From an uncultured bacterium (lineage in GTDB: Bacteria > Patescibacteria > JAEDAM01 > Absconditabacterales > Absconditicoccaceae): a stretch of 14,884 nt of DNA. Both the position numbers and the translations under genes were made by a program. Every line of letters starts with the position of its first letter. The first letter of the stretch is position 1. Below the pieces are notes generated by a model, which had not been told where the DNA came from, ran no database searches, and saw nothing but the letters and a program-made list of their open reading frames with translations. The stretch spans positions 1 through 14,884 of the forward strand of contig CAIVDB010000061.1 of NCBI GenBank assembly GCA_903904545.1, in the 5' to 3' direction. Below, in pieces: positions 7,723 to 14,210 of the stretch.

Positions 7723-7752
7723 AGGACATCGAGCAATCGGTGTCTTTTTTTT
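7723..7752 (+). terminator. Rho-independent terminator of clpC
   Basis: GACATCG and CGGTGTC pair (one T-G wobble) across AGCAAT, followed by eight T residues. Confidence 0.75.
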
Positions 7753-7806
7753 ATAATTGGAATAATATAGCTCTAGTAAATATGTGCCAAAAACATACAT
7801 ATTGAG

Positions 7807-8130
7807 ATGTACTTATTAGATGTTATTTTACATACTTTTTACTCAACAATGTTCACGAGACAGAAATTTGCGCTTCTCTTTTGATGTTTTCTCTGACTTC
7901 TTCATTATTTTTTTGCTATTGCCGTGGATTTCTTTCCTAGAATATGGCAACCGATTATCAATCTTATCTGTAAACTCCATTGTGTACAACCCGTCTTCTC
8001 TCTAAATACACCTTCTCGATTCTGTAATCTTTATGCACTTGTTATTACTTTTCTTTTTGGGTATCTGATTGGACTCTTTGTTATGATTATTAAACAGGCG
8101 ATCTATGGAGATCATTACAATGACCAGTAA
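7807..8130 (+). CDS. Small two-helix membrane protein with UGA glycines
   Basis: Under code 25, an ATG at 7807 opens 107 residues to TAA at 8128-8130; in the standard code it is split by two TGAs, so only its C-terminal part is visible. Glycines 26 and 30 are UGA and lie inside the first hydrophobic segment (about residues 21-40, FALLFGCFLGLLHYFFAIAV), where small residues fit. A second helix lies near residues 77-97 (ALVITFLFGYLIGLFVMII). The hydrophilic stretch between holds two cysteines (ICKLHC). An ATG at 7849 is an alternative start. I recognise no family. It lies 29 bp before aroQ on the same strand, so the two may be co-transcribed. Confidence 0.65.
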
Positions 8131-8159
8131 TCTCAAAATTTATAATTTATCATTTGGAA

Positions 8160-8426
8160 ATGGATGCTCTTCAAAAATTTAGATCTCAGATAGATGCTCT
8201 CGACAATCAAATACTTACTCTCTTGCATAAAAGAATGCAAGTCGTTGAACACATAGGAGAATTTAAGAAGACTCAAGGGCTCCCCTATCGTGATGCTGCG
8301 AGATGGGAAGAAATTATTGCTTCGAAATCTTCTCAAGCAGAATTCTTATGACTAGATAAACAATTTATCATCGATGTTTGGAATCGTATCCATGAGGAAG
8401 CTTTGCGCCAAGAGCAAAAAATATAA
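8160..8426 (+). CDS. AroQ-type chorismate mutase
   Basis: Converts chorismate to prephenate for Phe and Tyr synthesis; a small all-helical cytoplasmic dimer. It is 88 residues, the usual size of a free-standing AroQ domain. Against the E. coli domain as I recall it, Arg8, Arg25, Lys36 and Asp45 match R11, R28, K39 and D48, and the Gln in EEALRQEQ matches Q88. The position of E52 seems to hold Trp49 (RDAARWEE), with Glu50 next to it, which is odd. TGA at 8349-8351 is Gly64 (EFL-G-LDKQFI), and the final helix is lost if it is read as stop. The start is ATG 8160; a TTG two codons earlier is possible. A lone chorismate mutase is unexpected in a reduced CPR genome, and no other aromatic pathway gene is in the window. 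Confidence 0.85.
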
Positions 8427-8467
8427 TATACAAGAAGGAATACATAAAATATTTTTTTATAACGAGG

Positions 8468-8493
8468 AAAGTCTGCTTTATACGGCAGACTTT
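8468..8493. terminator. Bidirectional hairpin terminator between convergent genes
   Basis: AAAGTCTGC (8468-8476) and GCAGACTTT (8485-8493) form a perfect 9-bp stem around an 8-nt loop, between the convergent chorismate mutase and the 8519-8956 gene. It could serve both. Confidence 0.65.
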
Positions 8494-8518
8494 CAAATAA
8501 AATAAATTTCTTAATTAG

Positions 8519-8956
8519 TTAGTAAGAAGATGCCGTATGTTCATACCATCGATTTTCTTCTTTGTGGAAGGTCATTTTTCCAGTCCCTCCGTGTTGTTTG
8601 TGCTTTTGTTCTTTACTCTTACAACCAGTAAGCAAATTACTTGCAGTTTCCCACCTTTCTTTTATTTTTTTGTAGAAATCTGGATACTTGAGAGTTAAGT
8701 CAGATCTCAGATCGCTGAAGGAGTTTGCCTCGTGCCCCTTTGTGTGTGCACACATCGAATCACGAATTATTTCAATAAATCTCGGATCATCTGCATAAGT
8801 ATCAAATACCGAAGGCACTACCACTCTCACTACTGTTTTTACTTTGTTGGCTCTAACTTCTGCTTCGATAATACTCTCTGCGCTGTTTTTGTCTTCGAAG
8901 TGGACTATTTTACCTTTGCTTGTGGTAAAATACAAACTTTTTCCTGTTCTTTGCAT
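8519..8956 (-). CDS. Orphan soluble protein of unknown function
   Basis: 145 residues from ATG to TAA, without a signal peptide or membrane segment. The N-terminal half looks alpha/beta (SLYFTTSKGKIVHFEDKNSA, then a strand KTVVRVVVPSVF). The middle has an acidic region and HTKGHEANSF. The C-terminus is Lys/His-rich and polar (KSKEQKHKQHGGTGK). No family recognised. It has its own promoter (TTGATT-16-TATGGT), an A-rich leader and a hairpin 26 bases past the stop. It uses no UGA codons. It shares this solitary-unit plan with three other genes in the window. Confidence 0.6.
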   Translation of the reverse strand: MQRTGKSLYFTTSKGKIVHFEDKNSAESIIEAEVRANKVKTVVRVVVPSVFDTYADDPRFIEIIRDSMCAHTKGHEANSFSDLRSDLTLKYPDFYKKIKERWETASNLLTGCKSKEQKHKQHGGTGKMTFHKEENRWYEHTASSY

Positions 8957-9002
8957 AAATTAATTGTTAAGTTTTTATTTTAGTTATTTTTTTATGTGCC
9001 CT

Positions 9003-9030
9003 ACCATACATATTTTCTAGAAGAAATCAA
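9003..9030 (-). promoter_or_regulatory. Promoter of the 8519-8956 gene
   Basis: On the minus strand TTGATT (9025-9030) and TATGGT (9003-9008) have a 16-bp spacer, and an A-rich leader of about 46 nt precedes the ATG. Confidence 0.55.
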
Positions 9031-9056
9031 GGTTTTGTTTTTTTGTATAAAGTGCG

Positions 9057-9082
9057 AAAGCTGTCTTAATAAAGACAGCCTT
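9057..9082 (-). terminator. Hairpin terminator of the 9084-9479 gene
   Basis: GCTGTCT (9060-9066) pairs with AGACAGC (9073-9079) across TAATAA; flanking AAA/TT pairs extend it imperfectly. It begins directly past the stop codon. The arm sequence GCTGTCT also occurs in the terminator at 4331-4365. Confidence 0.6.
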
Positions 9083-9083
9083 C

Positions 9084-9479
9084 CTAACCAAATACTCTTT
9101 CTATTTTGTATTTTGGTTTTTTCCCCTTTACGTCGGGGGTTGCTCTTTTCCTGAAATCCAAATTTCTGGACGTCAAAGCGCAGGAATTTATCAGCTTTTC
9201 ATATGCAAAAGCAGACATCTTCTTCAATTCCTTTTCATATATACCACGTTTTCCTCCAGGTTCCGTAGTTATAAGTTCAACTATTAAGGCATTGAATTCT
9301 GGCTTATCGAGTTCAGTGAAATAAGTAGGATGAATATTTATTTTCACTGACTTCCTCAAGGGAGATTCCGAAAATAATATTCCATTCTCCGTATCATCTT
9401 TTGATACGTAAAGAACTCCCTTAGTTTGGAGAACTGGATTTCTATTATCAGATTCTCCTTTTTTGTTGTTTTTCTTCAT
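9084..9479 (-). CDS. Orphan basic soluble protein of unknown function
   Basis: 131 residues ending in TAG. The polar, basic N-terminus (KKNNKKGESDNRN) looks disordered. The core from about 17 to 75 looks like strands (TKGVLYVSKDD, KSVKINIHPTYF, FNALIVELITTEPGG), followed by a helix (KELKKMSAFAYEKLINS) and a very basic tail (FRKRATPDVKGKKPKYKIER). No signal or membrane segment is present. The charge pattern would allow nucleic acid binding, but I recognise no motif. It has its own TTGATT-16-TATAGT promoter and terminator and no UGA codon. Confidence 0.6.
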   Translation of the reverse strand: MKKNNKKGESDNRNPVLQTKGVLYVSKDDTENGILFSESPLRKSVKINIHPTYFTELDKPEFNALIVELITTEPGGKRGIYEKELKKMSAFAYEKLINSCALTSRNLDFRKRATPDVKGKKPKYKIERVFG

Positions 9480-9505
9480 GATTTTTTATTTAGATTTATT
9501 CCCCT

Positions 9506-9533
9506 ACTATATATACTTTCCTTAATAAATCAA
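9506..9533 (-). promoter_or_regulatory. Promoter of the 9084-9479 gene
   Basis: On the minus strand TTGATT (9528-9533) and TATAGT (9506-9511) are 16 bp apart. The ATG follows 26 bases after the -10. Confidence 0.6.
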
Positions 9534-9597
9534 GCTATTCTCGGTTTACTGGGAATCGAGAATCTGTTTATTGGGAAATAAGAAATTGTTTTATATA

Positions 9598-9621
9598 GAA
9601 AAAGGAAGCGCAATCTCTTCC
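9598..9621 (-). terminator. Possible terminator of the dnaA operon
   Basis: On the minus strand GGAAG and CTTCC (9604-9621) form a short hairpin followed by TTTTTC. It lies about 135 bases past the dnaA stop, beyond a cluster of palindromes. The stem is only 5 bp. Confidence 0.4.
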
Positions 9622-9656
9622 AATTAATATATAGCGAGGGGTTCTTATTTTAAATC

Positions 9657-9717
9657 CCTGTCTGCCGACAGGCAGGCTCCACCCACTCCGTGGATACCCC
9701 CTCCTTTTAAAAGGAGG
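9657..9717. repeat. Cluster of three adjacent GC-rich palindromes
   Basis: Three inverted repeats stand back to back. At 9657-9676 there are two overlapping foldings, CCTGTC/GACAGG and CTGCC/GGCAG. TCCAC/GTGGA lies at 9678-9694. CCTCCTTTTAAAAGGAGG (9700-9717) is a perfect 18-bp palindrome. The block is far richer in GC than its surroundings and lies just past dnaA. It looks like a composite REP-like element. Confidence 0.65.
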
Positions 9718-9755
9718 ACAAAAAAATTCCTTCACTATTAACTCTTAACTATAAA

Positions 9756-11228
9756 CTATTTTTCAAGCCAATCCACGAAGACATTATAATCGTGACTGAT
9801 ATCTGCATCTGTTTTACATTTCTTCTCGATATTATTGATGGCGTAGATGACGGTTGCGTGTCCTTTACCTCCAAAGTAATCCCCTATCTTCTCGAGGGTT
9901 CGATTGAAATATTTTTTGGCGATGAGCATTAGGATTTGACGTGCATTGGTGATTTCTTTTCTTCTTGCATCGGATTTGAGATCATTGACGCTGAGATTAT
10001 AATATTGAGCAACCATCTCTACGAGATGAGAAAAATTTTGCTGACTCTTGGTATTGGACACTGCCATTTTTTCTTCTCTTTGTTCTTGGACAGTATACCC
10101 TAGCGTCTTGAGACATGCATACACATCGTCTATTTGGAGTTCTTCATGGAGGACAGATTTTCTAGTAAGAAGAATATTAAGGGCTCATTCAAGCTCTCTG
10201 ACATTATCTTTGACATGTTTTGCAATCAATTCCAGGAATGAGAAATCTAAGTCTTCATCTTTGCTCTGGAGCTTGGATTGGAGGATAGCAATCCTAGTTT
10301 CAAAATCTGGTGATTGGATATCAGCGACCAGTCCTAAGGCAAAACGTGACTTCAATCTGGGCTCGATATGTACCAATTCTTTTGGAGGACGGTCAGAAGA
10401 CAATATGATTTGTTTCTTCTTCATCTGGAAATCATTGAAGATATTGTGAAATATTTCTTGTGTCTTTTCTTTGTCTGCTATAAATTGGATATCATCCAAA
10501 AGCAGGACATCTACTTCATCAAATTTTTTGAGTAAACCGGACAATTTATTCCCCCTCACCCCAGAAACAATCTCATCAACTAATTTGCTTGTTGGCAAAT
10601 AGACGACTACTTTATCGGGGAATGTTTTCATGATTTCATTACCGATTGCCTGCATCAAATGTGTCTTTCCTAGTCCAACGTTTCCATAGAGGAATAGCGG
10701 ATTATATGCTTCGCCTGGTTTTTCTGCTGCAGCTCTAGCTGCAGAAAATGCAATATTATTATGAGATCCGACAATGAAGGTATCGAAGGTAAACTTTGGA
10801 TCAAAGAGAATGCCAAAATAATTTGCTAATTCTCACTTGAGTCCATCTTTGATTTGCAACTGTTCAGTCACTTTAGTCTCTTTGACATGAAGGATTTTCT
10901 TGAGATCGATAAGGAGATCGTTTCATTGAGCAAATTTTGTATAAAGAACAAATTTTACTCCATATTGAGGATTGTATACTTCATTGATTGCATCTTTTAT
11001 GGCTTTTGCGAAAAATTTCTTTGCCTGAGTGAGGACAAATTCGTTAGGGACTCCCACATGTACAACTTTCTCGTGATCGTCAATATTTAGAATCCCGACT
11101 TTATTGAGGAAAGAAATTATTTTCTTCTGATCATGATGGATAGCAAGCTGCTGAATAATTTTTTCTCGTGTTTCACGAAGGAACTGTATCTGCTGTACAT
11201 CATATTGATCTACCATATCAAATAACAT
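9756..11228 (-). CDS. dnaA: Chromosomal replication initiator DnaA
   Basis: The AAA+ protein that binds DnaA boxes and opens the origin. It is 490 residues under code 25. Domain I is the helical N-terminus (about 1-100) and domain II a linker. Domain III begins at FDPKFTFDTFIVGSHNNIAF and has Walker A GNVGLGKT (182-189) and Walker B LLLDD (about 242-246). Domain IV has the DNA-binding signature GHATVIYAINNIEKK. Three TGAs are read through: Gly102, Gly132 and Gly348. The last is the conserved glycine of RELE-G-AL, so a standard-code reading breaks the gene into pieces. The ATG at 11228 is used; Met5 (11216) is possible. It is the last gene of a six-gene operon, 33 bp after its neighbour, not at the head of a dnaA-dnaN unit. 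Confidence 0.96.
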
Positions 11229-11261
11229 CGAAATCTCATTTAGATAATAAAAGGATTGCTT

Positions 11262-11633
11262 TTATTTCATTTTCTCCTTGATCTTTTGTTTGAGTATTGT
11301 GGAAAGTTCTTTTTGTCCATAATAAGTCTCTTGGAGAGTCTGACATTCATCTGAACTAAATCATTTCTCCTGAAGTAAACTTTCCCGTGAGTAGGTTTGT
11401 TGCTTTGTAGTGAATTTTTCTAGATATGCAACGAATTGTATCACTAATTGTTGATCTCCTTGAGTCTCCCCTTTTGTCATGGCGAGTTTTCTGCGCATAT
11501 TATCCATATCTTCTTGATGGTGCTTGTGTAATAGTTGTGCTTTTTGTATCCTCTTTCGTTTCCATCGTAAATATAAACAAGTTGTGATACTTATCCCTAT
11601 ACCTACCCGAAGGAGGAATATTTTTCCATACAT
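11262..11633 (-). CDS. Small membrane-anchored protein upstream of dnaA
   Basis: 123 residues under code 25. An N-terminal helix (residues 5-22, IFLLRVGIGISITTCLYL) is followed by a strongly basic stretch (RWKRKRIQK), predicting a cytoplasmic body. That body is mostly charged and helical, with Gln and Lys in abundance (LLHKHHQEDMDNMRRKLAM), and could form a coiled coil. TGA at 11361-11363 is Gly91, adding FSSDECQTLQETYYGQKELS and a basic tail to TAA. An in-frame ATG at 11678 would add 15 residues including another UGA and would sit 11 bp after the preceding gene. No family recognised. Its place just before dnaA makes a membrane link to replication conceivable, but this is inference only. Confidence 0.7.
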
Positions 11634-11689
11634 ATCTATGCATAATCATTGAGGATTTGGTAACAAAAAGCCGTACATGAATCCTAAAT

Positions 11690-12253
11690 TTATAAAAGTA
11701 AAATCAACACAAGCAGTATAATTCACCGTACTATTCCCTGTCTCTCTTGCGAAGAAAGATGTAATTGATGAGAAAAAACTGTATTGAGCTGAATATCATC
11801 ACACGAACGGGTATCTGCTAAGGGAATATTGAGTACTGATTGTATACTTGAAGGGGCGGGGCTTACTATCCATATACTGGGTGTCTCACCTAATGCCTCT
11901 TGCATACCGGATGATCGTTGCGGTATTCCTGATTGTGATGCATCGATAACGATTCATTGTACATATTGAAGCAAGGTACCTGTATCACGTGTAGGTGGCA
12001 CCAGATAACGTATGGTTTTCCCTTGTGTAATAAGTCAAAACGTATATTGAGGATGTGTTGCAATAATATCTTTGATACATTGGATACTTGATTGTAATGG
12101 CGTGTTTATTTCTTTATCTTCTTTGGCCATGTCACGAGTAAGTGGAAGCACAAATGTTGCCGTATAACGAATTTCTTGTCCTGATGATGTATGCATCATA
12201 AGTATTCCACAAGTAAGAAGAATCGCACAAGCAATACATCATTTGATAAGCAT
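11690..12253 (-). CDS. Secreted or membrane protein with N-terminal signal and C-terminal anchor
   Basis: 187 residues under code 25, invisible as one gene in the standard code. The N-terminus (MLIKGCIACAILLTCGILMM) looks like a signal peptide or anchor. An extracytoplasmic domain of about 150 residues follows, with alternating strands (EIRYTATFVLPLTRDMAK, YTFGLITQGKTIRYLVPPTR, SIWIVSPAPSS), and the very C-terminus is a hydrophobic helix (IVRGIILLVLILLL). This arrangement vaguely recalls von Willebrand A-type surface proteins with a C-terminal anchor, but I see no MIDAS motif (DxSxS) and do not assign one. Glycines 5, 73, 100 and one near the C-terminus are UGA. It starts 13 bp after the Nudix gene, clearly in the operon. 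Confidence 0.72.
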
Positions 12254-12266
12254 ATATATTTTTATC

Positions 12267-12704
12267 CTATGCATGATGTTGCATGTAGGTAAGTAAAATT
12301 TCCTGTGCTTTATTTGCAATAGCTTTGATTTCAGGGAAGGATAATTTTTCTTGTGCATATGCAAAATTTACTCGAGCATAATCATCGAGTTCTTTGTATT
12401 GTAAGGTAACTTTCTTCGTTGAGACTCTTCCTAAGAGATAGCCTACGTGTTTATGTATTTTCTGACGACCTCTCATAAAAGTATAATTTTCATCGAAGAT
12501 TTTCTCTGAATACCAATGAGTAACAGTCAGTCCTGTCTCTTCTAGTAATTCTCTCTGAGCAGTCTGTTTTGGTAATTCCCCTATCTCTACGTGTCCTTTG
12601 GGAAATCACCAAGAGCCCTCCTTTATTTTGACAATCAAGACCTCATACTCGCCTGCTTTACTTTCATAGATTGGGATTACTCCGTAGGAAAATTCTTTGA
12701 TCAT
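12267..12704 (-). CDS. Nudix hydrolase (Ap4A hydrolase-like)
   Basis: Cleaves a nucleoside diphosphate linked to another group, using metal bound by the Nudix helix. It is 145 residues. The Nudix box is perfect: GHVEIGELPKQTAQRELLEE followed by TGL fits GX5EX7REUXEEXGU (about residues 37-59). The preceding strand SW-G-FPKG is typical of bis(5'-nucleosyl)-tetraphosphatase-type members, suggesting Ap4A-like or related nucleotides as substrate; this is not proven. TGA at 12606-12608 is Gly33 of that motif, so standard-code reading loses the catalytic box and leaves only the C-terminal half. The C-terminus is a helical tail (EIKAIANKAQEILLTYMQHH). It is 19 bp after the SufB/D-like gene and 13 bp before the next. 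Confidence 0.92.
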
Positions 12705-12723
12705 GGAGAAAGATAAGGTAAAA

Positions 12724-13392
12724 TTATGCTAATTGTGTTTTTAAGGACTCAGTTATTTCTTGGATTTCTTGTTGTTCTTGTTGTGTGGCAGCATTACTTA
12801 GTTGTTGTGTAATATGATTGATATATCCATTAAGAATTAATTTTTGTGCTTGGACTCTTGTCAATCCCCTACTCATCATATAGAGTAATTTTTCTTCATC
12901 AAGTCTTTCAATCTTTGCTCAATGCGATGCGCGAACATCATGAGAAGCAATTTGTAAGACTGGTTGTGCATGGATATGGAGTGTATCTCACAGCATCACA
13001 TGTTCTTCCAAAAGATGAGTTTCTATCTGATGAAAATTCGAAGGAATCGTAATTGTTCCTCTATGTTCTATCTGAGAAGATTCTTGAACGATACTAATCA
13101 AATGCATATTTGCTTGGATACTATTTGCCTGTGTCAGAAGAGTTGTATGACAGTGAGAATGCTCTCCTTGTCCAAAAATAAGCCCATATATCTGAAGATG
13201 CACATTTGACGCTGTCACAACGATCTCTAGATCAAGCAAACTTTTTTCCCCAATATAAAAATATTCACAATGAGTTACTCCTTCCTGGATAGATATGTGT
13301 TTCTTTCCCTGTGTCTGGATAAAATGATCTATTATCACACAATTTTCTTGGATATTGAGCGGGTTGAGTGATCCTTTGCTATACTGAAACAT
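12724..13392 (-). CDS. Short SufB/SufD-family Fe-S assembly protein
   Basis: SufB and SufD form the scaffold with the SufC ATPase for Fe-S cluster assembly. This protein has 222 residues against 400 or more for usual members and seems to contain only the beta-helix core and C-terminal helices. The evidence is the C-terminal family signature, read across two UGAs: PVLQIASHDVRASH, Gly158, then LDEEKLLYMMSRGL, matching the family pattern of a Cys/Ala-rich strand, SHGA and LFYLxSRG. The other UGA is Gly135. The N-terminal part has repeating strands (HISIQEGVTHCEYFYIGEKS; DLEIVVTASNVHLQIYGLIF). The C-terminus adds a Gln-rich tail. No sufC, sufS or second SufB/D gene is in the window, so it may work with partners elsewhere or have another role. 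Confidence 0.8.
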
Positions 13393-13444
13393 GACGAGGT
13401 GCTAAAAAAATAAGAAATTTATCAGAGCTCCGTTATAGGATTGG

Positions 13445-13930
13445 CTACTGACTTGGTTGTGTCTGTATTTCACGATTTTTGATTAAGTTCATAAGTTGTT
13501 GTTTTGCATCCTTTGGAGGGAGTGTTGCTCAGTTTTCTTCTTCAGGTTTCTGTCACTGTGGGGCAATAAATCCAAATCCTGAGGCACTACTTGCATCCAT
13601 ATCAAGCTCCAATGTTGGATCATAGGCGTCGATACCGGTCATAAGGGTACCCGATCATTGTTGAATATCTCAGGAAAGGATAACTCAAGAGTCTGAGGGA
13701 AGAACCATTGTTTCTCCATCATCCCTACCCCAAAATGTCTTTGCAATAGCACTCATAGAGGTCCAATCACTTGTATTGAGATGGGTAATATAACTTCAAA
13801 CGTCTCCATGGAATCTTATGACGCCAATCGAGAGAATACATATAATAAGACCAAACAAGGTCCATCCTGTATACGAAATCGTTTTAGCAAAAGCTGAATG
13901 CATAGAAATAGTGACAATAAGTAAAATCAT
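13445..13930 (-). CDS. Secreted/membrane protein, first gene of the dnaA operon
   Basis: 161 residues under code 25 with six UGA glycines (45, 82, 87, 92, 126, 134), so it is not visible at all in the standard code. Residues 1-15 (MILLIVTISMHSAFA) look like a signal peptide, and a second hydrophobic segment follows (about 23-40, WTLFGLIICILSIGVIRF). The outer domain contains WTSMSAIAKTFWGRDDGETM, then Gly/Ser/Asp-rich strands to about residue 125, and a polar C-terminus with KPEEENG and Gln. I recognise no family. The frame is supported by continuity, the TAG end, operon spacing (52 bp to the next start) and a promoter directly upstream. Met10 is an alternative start. Confidence 0.65.
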
Positions 13931-13942
13931 ATGTACAGAGCA

Positions 13943-13988
13943 AGAATAGTCTTTGTATATACTATATCAATTATGTTTTGCATATCAA
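13943..13988 (-). promoter_or_regulatory. Two overlapping promoters of the dnaA operon
   Basis: On the minus strand, P1 is TTGATA (13983-13988) with TATAGT (13961-13966). P2 is TTGATA (13965-13970) with TATTCT (13943-13948). Both have 16-bp spacers, and the -35 of P2 overlaps the -10 of P1. P1 leaves a leader of about 23 nt; P2 would leave only about 5 nt before the 13930 ATG. Confidence 0.55.
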
Positions 13989-14015
13989 ATAAAAAAGTAT
14001 ATGCTTTTTGTATTC

Positions 14016-14060
14016 TCGTATAGGAATTTCAAAATGTTCCTATAGAGAGAAACGACGTTA
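14016..14060. repeat. Inverted repeat and second copy of the 4300-4331 repeat
   Basis: TATAGGAA (14019-14026) and TTCCTATA (14037-14044) form a perfect 8-bp inverted repeat with a 10-nt loop. The same stretch, read on the minus strand, holds the TAACGTCGTTT and AATTCCTATACGA blocks shared with 4300-4331. It lies between the divergent promoters, where an operator would be expected. Confidence 0.5.
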
Positions 14061-14061
14061 G

Positions 14062-14111
14062 ACTTCTTATGCCCTTTGACTACGCAAAGGATAAAGAAGT
14101 TTCGGCTTCTT
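14062..14111 (+). other. Two mutually exclusive hairpins between divergent promoters
   Basis: ACTTCTT and CCTTTG (14062-14078) can pair with CAAAGG and AAGAAGT (14085-14100). Alternatively AAGAAG (14094-14099) pairs with CTTCTT (14106-14111). The two folds share the AAGAAG arm. The structure lies upstream of the 14131 promoter, so no transcript seen here clearly includes it. It could be a palindromic repeat. Confidence 0.4.
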
Positions 14112-14130
14112 ATTTTACCTTGAATTAGAT

Positions 14131-14158
14131 TTGACATTTACATTGTAATAGTTATAAT
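14131..14158 (+). promoter_or_regulatory. Consensus sigma-70 promoter of the secreted repeat protein
   Basis: TTGACA (14131-14136) and TATAAT (14153-14158) are both perfect hexamers with a 16-bp spacer. Transcription would start near 14165, giving a leader of about 45 nt. It is the strongest promoter in the window. Confidence 0.85.
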
Positions 14159-14210
14159 ATTAATTCAATAGATATACCTTATACCTCTTTTATCCCTTAT
14201 ATAGGCTATT

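Noticed and set aside
7820..8005. Plus-strand 61-codon open frame
   Set aside because: It overlaps, in another frame, the 107-residue membrane protein that runs to 8130 under code 25 with two coherent helices.
8739..8756. TGTGTGCACACA palindrome as an operator
   Set aside because: It lies inside the coding sequence of the 8519-8956 gene and encodes an unremarkable Cys-Ala-His-Thr stretch.
9756..11228. dnaA as a pseudogene in pieces
   Set aside because: All pieces lie in one frame separated only by TGA codons, one of them at a conserved glycine, and all domains are intact.
13931..14210. oriC near dnaA
   Set aside because: I saw no cluster of TTATNCACA-type DnaA boxes here or past the dnaA stop, and dnaA sits at the end of an operon. 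GC skew over the full genome would be needed.
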